Shown here piece after piece: positions 14,789 to 27,819 of a stretch of DNA of 64,000 nt. How positions within the stretch are numbered: the first letter of the stretch is position 1; each line of letters begins with the position of its first letter. The DNA is from Riptortus pedestris (lineage: Eukaryota; Arthropoda; Insecta; Hemiptera; Alydidae), in assembly GCA_019009955.1 (NCBI GenBank), contig CM032228.1:207572501-207636500 (forward strand). Reading direction: 5' to 3'. The notes under the pieces are model-generated. The model did not search any database and was not told the origin of the DNA. It was given only the letters and a program-made list of their open reading frames with translations. The translations under genes were made by a program, and so were the position numbers.

Positions 14789-15117
14789 TGTAGCGGCGAG
14801 GTGCTCGCGAATGGATAACCTTGACAGCTAGTCATCATTTCCATATGTTCGCGAGTATCTCGCTGCTATACGTTGCTATAGAGAAGTCCCTATAACTTAG
14901 TGAGGTTAGACTTAGTGAGTCTCCTATCGGCATTCGCGTAGTGAACCACGTTTTAGGTTACAGTGAGTAATTATTGACTGTGAAAACGGGAGTCTGAAGT
15001 GTGGCCGTGAATGGACCTTGTAAATAACTTTATCATTATTTATTATTGTTGTTAATATATTTGATTTAGTTAAATTGGCCTTGACTTCTTCATTACTTCT
15101 CGCATCGCCCCTCCACA
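14789..15117 (+). repeat. 3' LTR of the gypsy-type element
   Basis: The integrase frame ends at TGA 14786-14788, inside a polypurine tract (GAGGGGAGG) that abuts TGTAGCGGCGAGG. The end near 15,117 (CTCGCATCGCCCCTCCACA) is a rough inverted match to the start, giving TG...CA termini and an LTR of about 330 bases. There is no second LTR in the window and no target duplication can be tested because the left side is truncated. The right boundary is uncertain by several bases. Confidence 0.6.
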
Positions 15118-16241
15118 AAGTGTTAAATGATAATTTTTTATCTTTAGCCCACATTTCAATTATTATTAATATAACATCTGCTAAAATGTCAACCGAGTAT
15201 TTGAATTTCTTTGTTGTAATTAGTCGTTCATTCACCCGAAGGACACACCCTGGAAGACTAGTTCGAAATTTTTCCGTAATCTTAAACAACTGATCTTGTT
15301 AGATATTGAATTTCCTACAATTCGTCTTCTATGTATTTTTTCTTTACCTCGAATATTAACGGAGTTAGGTATTTTTTAGTTTCAGCCCTAACTATACACC
15401 CACCCGGGTACTAATTGATCAACTAAACATCTTTTTTTTAAAAAAATGAACTTATTTCTGAAGGCTGAGAGGTACTTCTCGAACCAAGTTCTTTTCAGAC
15501 CATAAGTAGAAATTCAATATGCAAAATTCTATTTCAATTTCATGTTTCAAGTAAAATCGTCTAAATCACATTGAATTAAGACACATAGTTTAACTTCATT
15601 CAGGCAAAATGCAATACTTAGTTGTAACTGTGACCACATTCAAACCTTTCTTTAAGTCCTTATCGAACATCCGAATGGAAACGGTCTCTGCAACATCCGT
15701 CCATTTTCCTTAACCCTCTGATGTCCATATTTCCCTTACTGTTTTTTTTTAAGCTAAACTATCACATTAGGTATTTTATTTCCGTAACACCATCATTCTA
15801 TGTCCTCTCGAGAGTTGTCCTTATATTTACCAACATACTCATGTTCATCTTCTTCACGATTTCAACCAGGATTACTCTAATTCTTAGAATTATCATTGGG
15901 TCGTATTTCTTCTTGAAAAAGTTTTAAATACATATAAAAAGACATAGATACAATTATAATTCCCTTCCAACGAACGAAGAAACAATTACTTCATAAGAAC
16001 TTATTTTTGTTCTGTGTTCGGTTTTTAGTACGCAGCACCGAAGAATTCCAGAACTCAAAATTAGGTTAGTTGTGTTCATTTCACCCAGAAGACACAGTAT
16101 CGGTGTTGTTCTTGCTGAGGAAGTTGACAAATAGTTATTCAAAATAGTCATAAATACTGGTACCACAATTTCATATCTGGGGTATAATAGATTCGCTTTG
16201 TAGCAGCTGTGTTGCCCCAGGTTACCAATTAACTTAACTCT
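15118..16241. other. Non-coding stretch between the gypsy LTR and the possible promoter
   Basis: No feature seen; short open frames at 15721 and 15954 show no motif. Confidence 0.5.
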
Positions 16242-16270
16242 TATAAAAAAGTTTAGACAGTCAGTTACTA
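16242..16270 (+). promoter_or_regulatory. Possible TATA/initiator promoter on the plus strand
   Basis: TATAAAAAA at 16242-16250 is followed by TCAGT at 16261-16265. The spacing from TATA to the initiator A (21 bases) is shorter than the usual 30, so the start may instead be a few bases downstream. It precedes a stretch that looks like a 5' UTR exon ending in a consensus donor. This promoter would lie inside intron 2 of the minus-strand neuropeptide-like gene. Confidence 0.35.
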
Positions 16271-16412
16271 GTGTCGGGCAGTAGAAGCCACGTGCTTGTT
16301 GTTTTTAGCTGAATATCTCAGCGAACTACATCAGTCGAGCACCAACTCCAGATCATCAATCCAGCACAAATAACAGGATCAACTAACAAAAGAAGTTAAA
16401 AAACAGGAGTCC
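16263..16412 (+). other. Possible non-coding first exon ending at a GTAAGT donor
   Basis: After the candidate promoter comes a C/A-rich stretch of about 150 bases, clearly less AT-rich than its surroundings and with no ATG. It ends CAGGAGTCC|GTAAGT at 16413. Composition and layout resemble 5' UTR exons of insect secreted or cuticle-protein genes. No downstream exon could be identified on this strand in the next tens of kilobases, so the gene, if real, is unknown. Confidence 0.3.
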
Positions 16413-17462
16413 GTAAGTAAAAACCCTTTTATTTTAAAGAGAAGGAGGAAGAAGTCATTGCTTTTATAATTTTGAAGTTTTGTAATTATTTTTTTTTAAT
16501 TGATATTAATCAGAATATAATGATATTTACTTTTTTTTGGAGTCAAGATTTTCTTTATTATAGGGAACACCGGAATAATATAGTAAGACCCCTATAGCCT
16601 AATAATTCGAATAACGTCTGAATTATTATCGCCTTGGCTGAAAGATGAATTGATGAAAGTGTTTTTAATGATGGCTATTTCTTGTTTGATATTAGAGAAT
16701 CATAAATTGGTTCAGACCAACCTACAGGAGAATATTGATTTACTGCAATCAGATTACAAAATCTACACTATTACCGCACCAGGAAATTTAATTGCTTTCA
16801 TTTCGTCGGACACGACTTGACAGTATTTGCGTTTGCAAGATGATCAGATGTTTGATGCAGTATTTGGGAAAAAATGACTTATTCAGGTGTACATTTTGTT
16901 ATAATATAATCTTTTTACTTTTAATATGCTACCATTCGTGTTTTATTTCAAAATATGAGAATTCCAATTATTATTTTATGATCTTTTAAAGCGTGGATAA
17001 TTTTGGTCAAATTAATGAGACCAGTCTGATTGAATAACGAAGTATGTGCTTATGATTATAAATGACGAGGTAGCTGCATTCATTTCTATTACAGTAATAT
17101 CTTTATGAAAAATTCGAAATAAATACCGCATCAATATTTTTTATTTCTGAGAATAATTTGGGTGAGAGAGAAAATTTCATTTCCCTGAAATATTTTATAA
17201 TGGTAGTTATAAGAAATGTTTGTTCCAATATAAGGTTCTTGCAATAAGGCTATATCTACTTGATTGTTTCCAAGTTCATATACATACTAGCAATTCCCTT
17301 ACATTTTTACAATGTTTCAAGTTGGATTGCAAGTATTTAATTTTAGAATATACTTCCCATTTATAAATATACAACAATTATATGCTGATAGGACAAACAA
17401 AAACAAAGGAATGTGGATAATAAAATTATGATTCATAACACAGTGCAATAATAACAATGCGA

Positions 17463-17660
17463 TATTATTATTATTATTATTTATTAACGTCAACTTTTTT
17501 GCAACTCAAGCTAATTGGGACGCGTTATCTACAGGTTACCACTCTTCTCTAGCCAGGGTGGGACTTAGGATGTTATTTAATGAATTTCGTCACTAAATAA
17601 TTTCCTTTGCCCAGATGAGAATCGAACTCGTCACTCTAGGTCCCGGAATGTGATATTAAT
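17463..17660 (-). mobile_element. SINE copy, head-truncated
   Basis: Reverse-strand SINE: (TTA)n tail at the left, then the inverted 3' domain (TTATCTACAGGTTACCAC), middle, and inverted B box GAATCGAACTC near 17,620. Similarity stops near 17,660 before the A box. Confidence 0.8.
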
Positions 17661-18487
17661 ATAGGTTATGAAAAAGCAAGTGATAAGGAGCACATGTTTG
17701 TTAGCACTAGTAAAGAAAGTGAGGTTAGGATTCTTGAAAGAGGTTAGGTTCGAGCGAATTGTTGGCATGATATAGCAGGTTCATTACCATGGTTACCAGA
17801 ACAAAATCTATTTGATTATTTTCATAATTAATGAAGGAGTTCATCTTTATTTTCACTTATACAGAAATGTTTATGAGTCTACTTGAGTGAAAATATTTGT
17901 TAAGGAATTAATTAATTTGAAATGCAATCACCTTTACTCAGGGGAACTAGTGCTCTACTTCAAACGCCACAACGTTATCATTTGTAACCAAAAGGTATCC
18001 CGTGGGGTCCAATTCAAATGAATAAGTCTATCATATATTGGTATAATGTCTAGGTGCCTGACAGAGAAAGTTTCTAACAGTGAAAAGAAATTCAGTGTAT
18101 ATCAATAAGGGTTATTTACTGAAATATCAAAACCAACATTTTTCGCGACTATAATATTTTTTATACTTCGTACAAGAAATTAAAAGAAGTTTGGCTCGGC
18201 AGGACCTGCTTAAAGCTATGTCGAAGGTCGAGCAGTTAGCTAGACGCTATCCCTGACATTATGTATTGTCATTCTGGCCAATGCTTGCTACTTCTTTATT
18301 CAAGTTGCTTGTCAATTGCCACACAATGCTGAATAGGCACCGCTAAAGCCCTATAAAGCTAAAGCCCGGTAACCGCTTAACTAAATAAAACTGTGGGTGC
18401 AATTTCAGCCGCTACCAATATGATTAAATGGCAAGGTATATTAACTGGAATCTCTTTTACATGACTGAAGGTCCCTTATGTTCATTA

Positions 18488-18729
18488 AACTAAAGGAATT
18501 CTTTGATTCGGACGTCAAATACAAACGTTTGCATAACGATTAGCAGAAGATTCCCTGGTCTGAACAGCGATTTAATGGCGAAATTCATCAATGCTGGGTC
18601 ATAGACAAAGTTTTCTCATCTCTTCCCAGTATCGCCTTTATCTCCCAGATTACGTCACTATGGAAAATGCAGAACCATTACTCCAGAACAGTCACATTCA
18701 CCGTGAATTCAACGGCCACATATTCCTGA
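18488..18729 (+). pseudogene. Decayed coding remnant of unknown family
   Basis: About 80 codons on the plus strand with one internal TAG: KEFFDSDVKYKRLHND, stop, then QKIPWSEQRFNGEIHQCW and DKVFSSLPSIAFISQITSLW, ending TGA. Its composition differs from the AT-rich flanks. Not recognised. Confidence 0.3.
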
Positions 18730-20861
18730 AGTGTGGAAGTCTAACTTAACATTGTCTGTTCTAATTCAATTAAATACATGACATTGAAACTCAAATTATT
18801 AATATAGTGTGGTAAAACGACCAAACGAAATACCGGATTTTTATTTATAGTGAACCGAAACAAAATATTTAAGCAGTGGGTGCGTTGAACTATCGGCTTG
18901 GTGTTAGTAAGAATTTTTTTTTTGTTTGGAGAACAGTCCAGTATTAGATAACGTGTTCCATTTTCCGATCACGTTGGTTAATATGATACCTTATCTCACT
19001 CAGCTAAACCCAAGCGACTGAAGGCTTCCAGAGAGGATTATTAGAATTTCTGAAGGTATAGGCTTTCCAGGAAGTCTGAGAACTGAAGTCGTTAACCCCG
19101 CCACTATCTTGATAAATCCATAACCATTTTCCTTGCAGAAACTCATTCTAGGCTAAGAATATATCGTGTTTCATGTATGCAGCAACTTGAATTACAGGTT
19201 TCTTGAGTAAATATTCGAAGAGAGAGGAATGAGTATTAGCATAATATGTCAGATGATTTTACTTAATAACATTCAAGGATATGAAGAGAACGTTGACGTT
19301 CTTACAGATTTTTTATTTTGTTGCTAAAACATCCCATATACTCTATTGCAGTTTTCCATTGCTATTTGAGGTTGGACACGAAATTACGCAAGAATTACAA
19401 TCTGGCTAATGTTTAAACACTTTTACTTTGTTAGCCTCTAGGGATTATGTCGGATATCGGGTACCATCGATACATCACGTACGCAGACAGAGGCTCTTAT
19501 ATACAAATATGTGTATGTGAGTTTGTTAAATCTCAGGAAATTTTTCTCAACCATTAATAAACTTGATATCCAAGCGTTACTGCGTGTCCAAGCGTGTATA
19601 ACTGAAGTTAGTTACATTATTATTATTATAAATATCATTTATTGAGTTATTAAAAGGAATTTACAAAATAATTTATAGTGTTCCTTCTGACCACTACAAT
19701 ATTACAAAAAGAAACATAAAAATAAGATTTCCTATTTAAGTAGAAGATTGGTTATAAATGCAATTGACTTTAAGCAGGCAGTCATATTGCAATTATTTTA
19801 ATAATTGACAAATTTAAGTGACCTTACGAGCTAATAATATTAACAAGTAGAGAATTTTTTTTTTATCGTGTAAATATGATTACAGGTCAAATAGGGATTA
19901 AGATAAAGGTGTTTAAACGCCTTTAGTCTAAGCTGGTGGGTCTTAATTCAATCTGTTTCTTATAATAGAGTAATATGTGCTTAGTTCATTTTTTGCACGT
20001 ATTTTGGAGTGCTTTGTTTGTTATAATTACCTATTTCATCGATGAGTGGTAACTCCAGGAGGTACCGATTAAATGTTCTTGTAGAAAACAAAATCGTGAT
20101 GAACAGTGCCATTTTTCTACATGCTGGAATATTTTTTTTTTTTTTCAGTGAATCACATAATTACATCAATCCGAGAACCTTGAACTATATTTTGATAATG
20201 ACTTTTTTGGTGAAGGCCATTTGCTATTGGCTTAATTTAAGCCACTGTAGAGCCATTGGATGGAATAACTACCACTTTCCTTCGCCATATTGGTTCTATC
20301 TTTCCTCTTCATCAATTGAAAGGAAGCATGCTCTTAGTTAGAGATTTGACTCTCTGGAATCGACCTTGGTGTCTTTGAAGGTAAATACATCTTTGCCAGT
20401 CAACCGACAGATAAATCTATTGTCAACTTCTGAATAATGACTTTGTGAATTATTTCTATTCATGCGGAAGAAAACAAAAACAAATCAGTGATATAATATG
20501 ATTTATTTATACAGTTTTTGAAGAAAATCTCATTTTTCTACAGTGCACTGGTATTTTCAACTTGGATTGTCCGCCCCGATAAACTGTACGATTTTACTAC
20601 TCCTTATACATAATTATTATTCATGATATCCACCGTAGAATGTGGCTTTGAGGAGAATTTACAGGGGCTGGGCATAATTGGAAAACTAGCTATGGCCATT
20701 CTGATAACTAGAACTCAGATCCTTAGATCCACTAGATGAAAAATAATACTTGATATTTTTATTTTATTGTTAATACGAAAACATTATTAGGTTAATAATT
20801 TATTAGATCTGGAAAAATAAATAAAACCATTTTCCTTCAAGAAAGAACCATAAAAAGAGTA
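18730..20861. other. Non-coding, probable intron
   Basis: Nothing recognised. A 99-codon frame at 20042-20341 contains a Phe run from a poly(T) tract and has no domain. Confidence 0.5.
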
Positions 20862-20935
20862 TTAACCTGTAGATAACCCGTATCAATTAGCCATATTAGC
20901 AAAAAGTGGATGTTAATAAATAATTTAATTTAAAT
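20862..20935 (+). mobile_element. SINE 3'-end fragment
   Basis: Only the end of the 3' domain (ACCTGTAGATAACCCGTATC) and the GTGGATGTTAATAAATAAT tail remain, consistent with the severe 5' truncation common for SINEs. Confidence 0.7.
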
Positions 20936-21367
20936 TTTCCTTCAAAACATTTATTTAAGAAAGAGTTCTGAGTACTCCATAAGAGCTCATCGGCTCACAA
21001 GAAGTATATGATTATTATTTATTTGTTCGTATATTTATCTTTTACAAAAATAAACAAATCAACATTGAATTAAATTTGAAACAAATGTATTCAGAATTTA
21101 GCAAGTATAATATTTCATATAATAAAAATTGATGGAGAACTACAAAATAAATAAAATATAATTGAGAGCTAATAAAAATATTCAAATTCCAAAAATTTGA
21201 TTTCTTTCTTTCTTGTGTTTCACAATTTATTTTGTTGTCCGTTCTTTTAATTCAAATTTCATTCAAATTCATAATTATAAAAAATACAAGATATTGCTTG
21301 ATAATGAGAGCTATGAAAATTTTTTTTTTTGCTGGTTTTCTTTATAAAAGAATTATCAATGCGAATT

Positions 21368-21548
21368 AAAGTGTTGACCTCACATGGTAAACCTAGAGTG
21401 GCGAGTTCGATTCTCTGGGCAGAGAAATTTATTTAGAGACGGTATTCATAAAAAAAAATCCTTAGTCCCACCCTGGCTAGAAAAGGATGGTAACCTCCCA
21501 ATTAGCCTTTGTTGCAATAAGTGGACGTTAATAAATAATTTAATTTAT
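21368..21548 (+). mobile_element. SINE copy with internal deletion
   Basis: It has the head-proximal part CACATGGTAAACCTAGAGTG and B box GTTCGATTC, the middle, and the 3' domain with part of GTAGATAACCCG deleted (GGTAACCTCCCAATTAGCC). It ends in GTGGACGTTAATAAATAATT. The 75-codon open frame over it is a SINE artefact. Confidence 0.75.
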
Positions 21549-23182
21549 GAAAGAAGCTATTGTGGCTACTCACTTGACAAAATTAAACAAAAATTCCTTG
21601 AAATGTCGTGAGTCAGGGTAAATGTGCGCCAAAGAATTTTATTTTTAATTTTGAAGCAGAAGTGAGCAGTGCGACGGTAGAGTAAATATAATGTTTTATG
21701 CATGTGTAATCACTTGTTGAATCAATTATAATTTCTACGATGGGAGCTGAAGTCCATTTTTTGATTTAATTACTGAAATTGCTAATTCAATTTTATTTAA
21801 AATATATTCTATTTTGAGTACTTTTAAGTGATTTTTTGAAAGGAGCATTAGTGCGTAATTGGATTTTATTGTGTTTATAGTTTGTTTTAAAGTTTTTATA
21901 GGTCTTTTTTATACTTTACTACAAGGCACAATACTGCACTATTGTACCTGCTCTGATGTATGCCTGCCAACATAATTACAGGTTAACTATAATCTGGTTT
22001 TAATTAACATTCTGCTAGTTGTCCTTCAGATATTTTCATTTATTTGACGTGAGACGTTTTATAAATTTATTTTATTAATTAGCCGTTATGGTATCCTTTT
22101 GTATTTAATTTTTAATGACTTGATATACTCTAATTAATGTAATCTATAGCATTCTGATGTATTTTATTTGAATATTAATTTTGTAAAGATTTTTCATCAT
22201 CAATTTTCTTTTCGTATAAATGACCTAAGGTTGTCATTCTTCGTGTTCTTCGTAAGCAGCAGCTCTGAAAATAAAGGCCATCTTAATATCTACATACCTT
22301 AATAAATGTTTGTTTATTGTTCCTCATGAATTGGTTCTTACGACACCGAAGAAATAATATTATTATAGTTTCAGGTGTCATTAACGACCTCTTTACAACT
22401 GACTGTAATCGGGGAGGAATATCTATAGGCTAAAAAAAAATAAAGGAATAACAAGGTATATAATACTTGTCCTCAACCATTTAAATTCAGAAATGACAAT
22501 GTTAAGAGTGCTATAAATTTACAAAGATTAGTGGCTACTTCGAATTTATTGAGTTGGTACAATTCCTAAATGGCTGGTATAATTTCTAACTAAGCTAATA
22601 ACCTTCCAGAGAGCTAGCAGAGGTATTCAGAAACAGATCAATTGGCCTAAAGGTTATAGGAATAATTAATTTTCAAAGGACTTCAATTTCTAGCAATGGC
22701 TAGAACACTCTAGTCGGGCAATCTCGCTGCTTTAACGCCTTATAACTATTCATGGGTTCAAAATTACAAGTTATTCTGTAGAAGTGGTACTTCACCACTT
22801 TAATGCAGAGCAATTAATAGGTATCGCAAATTCAACACCTTTTAATTTTGATTAAAAAGTAAGCTGGGGTAGGGACAGAAAGTTATAACCATCTCACTAA
22901 CCTGAATCACATTTTGACCAATCATACACGTGTAGAAACAAGTATATGACCATGATATGCCATTAACAAATATAGTTTAATGAATACTTCTCAATGAGTT
23001 AGTAGTTAACACCATCCACACTAGTCGGTATGAAGTAGCATTTTGTAGAAAAATAAATTTACCTTAATTAATTGAGGTTAAAAGAATTAAAACAATAAAT
23101 GTATTTATGTATTATATAATTCTTATTCATCAAAGGAAAACATTTTCTAAAATGTTATTGATATTATTTCAAATATCATCGT
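21549..23182. other. Non-coding, probable intron
   Basis: AT-rich, no supported feature. Confidence 0.5.
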
Positions 23183-23319
23183 ACTTTAATGGCAAGGGTC
23201 ACCAACAAAAATTCCCTTTTTTCCTTTGCAGTCTTTATTAACAAAAGGACAGGGTATTTTTAATAAGATCAGCGTGGGGGGGGGAAGTAGATTTTGTTGG
23301 TGAACCTTGCCATTAAAGT
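23183..23319. repeat. 137-bp fold-back element with 28-bp inverted ends
   Basis: ACTTTAATGGCAAGGGTCAC at 23183 and its reverse complement at 23292-23319 (ACCTTGCCATTAAAGT) form a 28-base inverted repeat with one mismatch, enclosing about 80 bases with a G-run. It resembles a very short MITE. No clear target duplication is visible. Confidence 0.75.
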
Positions 23320-23754
23320 GTTCAAAATATTTGAATATTGGGCCCTGACTGAGAAGAATATTATTTCATATCTTCTGAATACTATTTTAATTAGCATTAC
23401 ATTAAGCAAAAATCTAAAAAAAAAAAAAATTAAACAAACCTTGACTATTTTAGGAATTAATTGATTATAAAGTAGACATTTTTGAACAATATTTTAAATA
23501 AGGAATACAAAATACATACTTTAAAAAACTCACTTGGAATCAAAGCCTATTTTCACAGACGTGATAATTATGTTCAAGACATATAACTTTGTTTTCCCGA
23601 CTTAGAACATGGGGAACTAACTAGTTTCTACGTTTTTTGTTCAATAAAATGTTGTAGAAAATACTGTAACTCGTATGTACTGAGTTAAATTGACCTGTTG
23701 GATCTTTAAAATTCGCCACCTCTCGCCTTCATTTTGGGACTCTATAGCAACTCT

Positions 23755-24010
23755 GATCCGTGTCCACTAAATTTTCTCTAACTCCCAAAAGTTGCTGACT
23801 CGTCTGCAATAATAGTTTGACCATCAATTACAGAGTGAAGAACAAATCCCAAGCCGATTTTGGGTGCATGAACTGCCAAGTTAATTCACCGGTCAATGAT
23901 TACAGATAAACGAGAAAATTTGTCGTAAGCTTGAGTACGATTAGTGGCCACTGGAGGTTCAGACGGCCATTTGAAGCTATTTTCCCGTAATATGACACAG
24001 ACAGTTTCTT
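23755..24010 (-). pseudogene. Decayed coding remnant of unknown family
   Basis: On the minus strand about 75 codons are open apart from one TGA, including FKWPSEPPVATNRTQAYDKF, then SRLSVIID and APKIGLGFVLHSVIDGQT, ending at TAG near 23,785. The composition is protein-like and GC content is higher than in the flanks. It is probably an old transposon or retro-copied gene fragment. Confidence 0.4.
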
Positions 24011-26447
24011 TTTTGGCAGCACTAAAATTTCATGTTTACCTTCGTCCCTCCATGTTGTGAAGCAGCGATACAGAATCTGCCTACATAAGCTACAACACTA
24101 TAACATCCTTCACCTTTGGTGGTTTTCTCATTTCCTCTCTAAACTCGATTTCAGAAATTCATGAGCCTGATCATTAGCTTTATACGAGACAATTTAAGTA
24201 TAGATTTGGTACCAATGAAAGAAGAATTGCGAAGAAATGTTTTGTAAATTGCTGATTTGCTGAAGTCTGTCATTGTGTGAGTATGTGTTTGAGGGGGGGG
24301 GGGAGTGTGCGCAAGTTAGAGGAAGAGGGCCCTGTCATAATTGTTTTGAGGGTGGACTTGCTAAATGAAAGGGAAGGAATTTGGAATATTCTAGCTTCTG
24401 TTTTTTTTTTTTTTTTGTATACTATCTATTAATTTAATGAAAACCACCTCGGAGTCTAATTTTTGGACAATTAAGCTACGAAAAGAGGGTGTAGTCATTA
24501 ATTATTGTATTTCAACAGGTTTTACTACATACGAATAAACTCCCCAGTAGATAGTGTTCGGGAATATTAATGGATAACCAAGGTCAAGTGACAATGGATA
24601 AACAAAATAAATGAGCATTCAAGTCCTGTATATGGGACTTGGGACTTCCTATACTGATTAAAGGTAATATTTTTTAAATAATCGACCTGTCAAAAGAACG
24701 ACAAGATAAGTAGAATAGGTAATTTCTGGAGGGTTCAGAAATATATATAAATTTTATCATGAATTATATCTTGGAGCACAATTATCCATTTTCTATCTGA
24801 ATGAGCAGGAGTTTAGAAACTATATCCCTGAAGACAGAAAGATACAGATTGATTTAATATAGTGAAAGTAGGAAGAAAGTAAACAATTTAAATCAATATT
24901 TCCTGTCGTTATCTGTCCTACTATGAGATTGAGTAATGTTTATTTTATAATAGATTCTTAAAGTATATTGCCACCAATTTCTTTTGCCAGTAATTATCTA
25001 CTCCTCTGTGGATGATTGACTATAAGAGAGACCGACTTTGCAAGACGTAGGTTGAACAATATAACAGACTATTCAAGTACAACATATTCGAGCTCCGATA
25101 CAGAACAAAGACAATCTCCTTATGAGGACAAATATTTAGAACTCTGTAATAAGGTTTGGAGTAGCACTTGGAAGGACAACAATGTAGAGTGACGTGTAAC
25201 ATCTGATGACCGGTGGCTGCCTGAGTAAATGTCGAAGTCTGTTCATTGCAAGTACGATAGCAAACAAGTAGGCTTCAGGATGTGTAAATATATTTGGACG
25301 ACAGGCTATGGTCTTGGACGTATTACGGTCCTTACGATGAGCCGAACCCAACGCTTTAGTCCTAACACAATAATCTTTTATGTGATTCTGTTAACAAGTA
25401 CTTTTTGCGGTTTTGTGAGTATATTGTTTGGGCTTACAGGAACTTATAGATCCGATTACTAAACCGATGCCTAAAAGGAATCTAGGTATTTGAAAAAAAA
25501 CAATGAATCAAAAATGAAGACAATTCTCTGACATGTCCCAATTCATTAAGATGTGTGACATATTCAGTTACACATCTTAATACTTTTCAGGAGAAGTAGA
25601 TTTAGTGCAGTCACCATTAGACGAGATTTATACTTTATTTGGGCGATTGAAAAGTAGTTGATAAAGTATTGTACATCGATTTCTTCAATGATACGAATAT
25701 GTAGGACATTTGATACAACAATTATTTATAGGTGCATAACCTTATATGAACCAATGGCTTCTGGAGATTAAAAGAGATCCAGTTCAGAAAAGAGATACGG
25801 ACAGGGAAAACTTTAGGTTACACTCATTTATTTAAAAAGCTCTAGTTTATTTAGCATCCTTTAATTATTTCAGCTGATATTATTCACTAAGGTCTGAAAT
25901 GCTAATTGACTCTAGAAAGTTAATTAAATTAAAACTTAAGTAAAAATTACTGAAGCTAAATAACATTTTTTAAATATTTCTTATACTGCCTTAATGTTGG
26001 TCTTTGTTATGGTTTGTTCGATAAGCAATGTTTATTTTGGGTTATATTCTAATAAAAACGACTCTTTATTAAGAATCATGGTTTACCAGCAATAAAATGA
26101 AGGAATTAAATAATAGATATTTTTTAAATGCCCATTATATGGGAATTACGTATTTAAATGCCATAGGGTCTCACTGAAGTAGTGAGTGACATGTAAACAG
26201 AGAGATCTAAAAAGAGTTGCTAAGAGAGAAACATGACATTGATTGTGAGGTAGATAGACTCTTGACTAATAACAATCATGTCATCCGTGTACCATAAATA
26301 CCGTAGTTCAAAACATGGAGAGCACGATGTATACGATATGAAGATACTAGTTCTAGTAGTATACTAGCAGAGTTTGGTGGTGAATACATAACTTCTGGAA
26401 GAGAATGATGAACAATAAATGAGTCATTTAAAACGTACGTTGGTTTC
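24011..26447. other. Non-coding, probable intron
   Basis: It holds a G-run at 24293-24303 and a T-run at 24402-24416. Opposed frames at 25020-25462 share no motif and are taken as chance. Confidence 0.5.
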
Positions 26448-27240
26448 ATTGCTTGTTATTTCAGCCAGGAACCTGTGTATAAGGAATCAGGCAACTAAAA
26501 CGCCCAGTACTCTTGCTTTTGATTTCAGGCAGGAAATGGCGTATGAAGAATCAGACAACTAAAACGCTCAGTTCTCTTGCTATTGATTTCAGGCAGGAAA
26601 TGGCGTATGAAGAATCAGGCAACTAAAACGCTCAGTTCTCTTGCTTTTGATTTCAGGCAGGAAATGGCGTATAAGGAATCAGGCAACTAAAACGCCCAGT
26701 TCTCTTGCTTTTGATTTCAGGCAGGAAACGGCGTATGAAGAATCAGGAAACTAAAACACTCAGTTCTCTTGCTTTTGATTTCAGGCAGGAAATGGCGTAT
26801 AAGGAATCAGGAAACTAAAACGCTCAGTTCTCTTGCTATTGATTTCAGGCAGGAAATGGCGTACGAAGAATCAGACAACTAAAACAATCAGTTCTCTTGC
26901 TTTTGATTTCAGGCAGGAAATGGCGTATGAAGAATCAGACAACTAAAACAATCAGTTCTCTTGCTTTTGATTTCAGGCAGGAAATGGCGTACTTATAAGG
27001 AATCAATCTACTAAAACACTGTTCTCTTGCTTTTGCTTTCAGGCAGGAAATGGAATATAAGGAATCAGACAAATAAAACGCTAACTTCCCATGTTGGTGA
27101 CCTCAGGTGGAAGATAGGGTACAAGGAATAAAGAGGGGTAAAGTACTCAATTCCCTTGCTTCTAATTGTATGCAGGAAATAGTGTGCAATGAATTTGGTA
27201 ACCAGAAGCGTAGGTTCCCTTGCATTTCATTTCAGTAGGA
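26448..27240 (+). repeat. 64-bp minisatellite, about 12 units
   Basis: The landmark GATTTCAGGCAGG recurs at 26521, 26585, 26649, 26713, 26777, 26841, 26905 and 26969, exactly 64 bases apart. More diverged units flank it to about 26,450 and 27,240. The 64-base unit is not a multiple of three, so it does not encode a peptide repeat. Each unit carries CTTGCTTTTGATTTCAG|G, which looks like a 3' splice site in plus orientation. Nearly identical central units and worn edges are usual for a minisatellite turned over by unequal exchange or slippage. Confidence 0.92.
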
Positions 27241-27819
27241 ATTCAATTCGATAAGAGCAATTTTCTTTTAGGACCACCCTCTAATTAGAACAGATCGCGT
27301 TTTGTCAACTGATTTCGAAAATCGTGCCATGAGATATCGCAAATTCACACTACCCTTAAAGGAAGTTCTCTAAATGTCAATGATAATTACTGGAGCGTTA
27401 GGAAGACTGTTCTAATCGTTTTATTAATTTTTCAACGATTTCCTAATCACATCTCTGAAGATAAAGGACACCATGAGACCTGTTTGGTAGGCTACGAATG
27501 TGCTTTTCCGAAACTTTGAAGAAGTGTGACAATGACATGTGCTGGCCAACCGACCAAGTCATTCATTTAACTGAACAAACAAACTTCATGAGACTGGACC
27601 CTCATCCTTCAATCTCTGTCCCTAGCTGCTCGCTGTGAGCCATGAAGACTTATCTTCGACCATGCAGCAGTTTCAAGTCCTATAAAATAATTGGAAATAT
27701 AATTACTTACAGCTTATCCGTTCCCATCGTGGCCAAGACATCGCTTTAGCATGGAGAGTCGGTTAATCCGGAGTGCATAAGCTAAATAGCAATACTTATG
27801 CTAATCCTTCATGTATTTT

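Noticed and set aside
26448..27240. CRISPR-like array
   Set aside because: The units are directly adjacent 64-base copies with no unique spacers, in eukaryotic DNA. It is a minisatellite.
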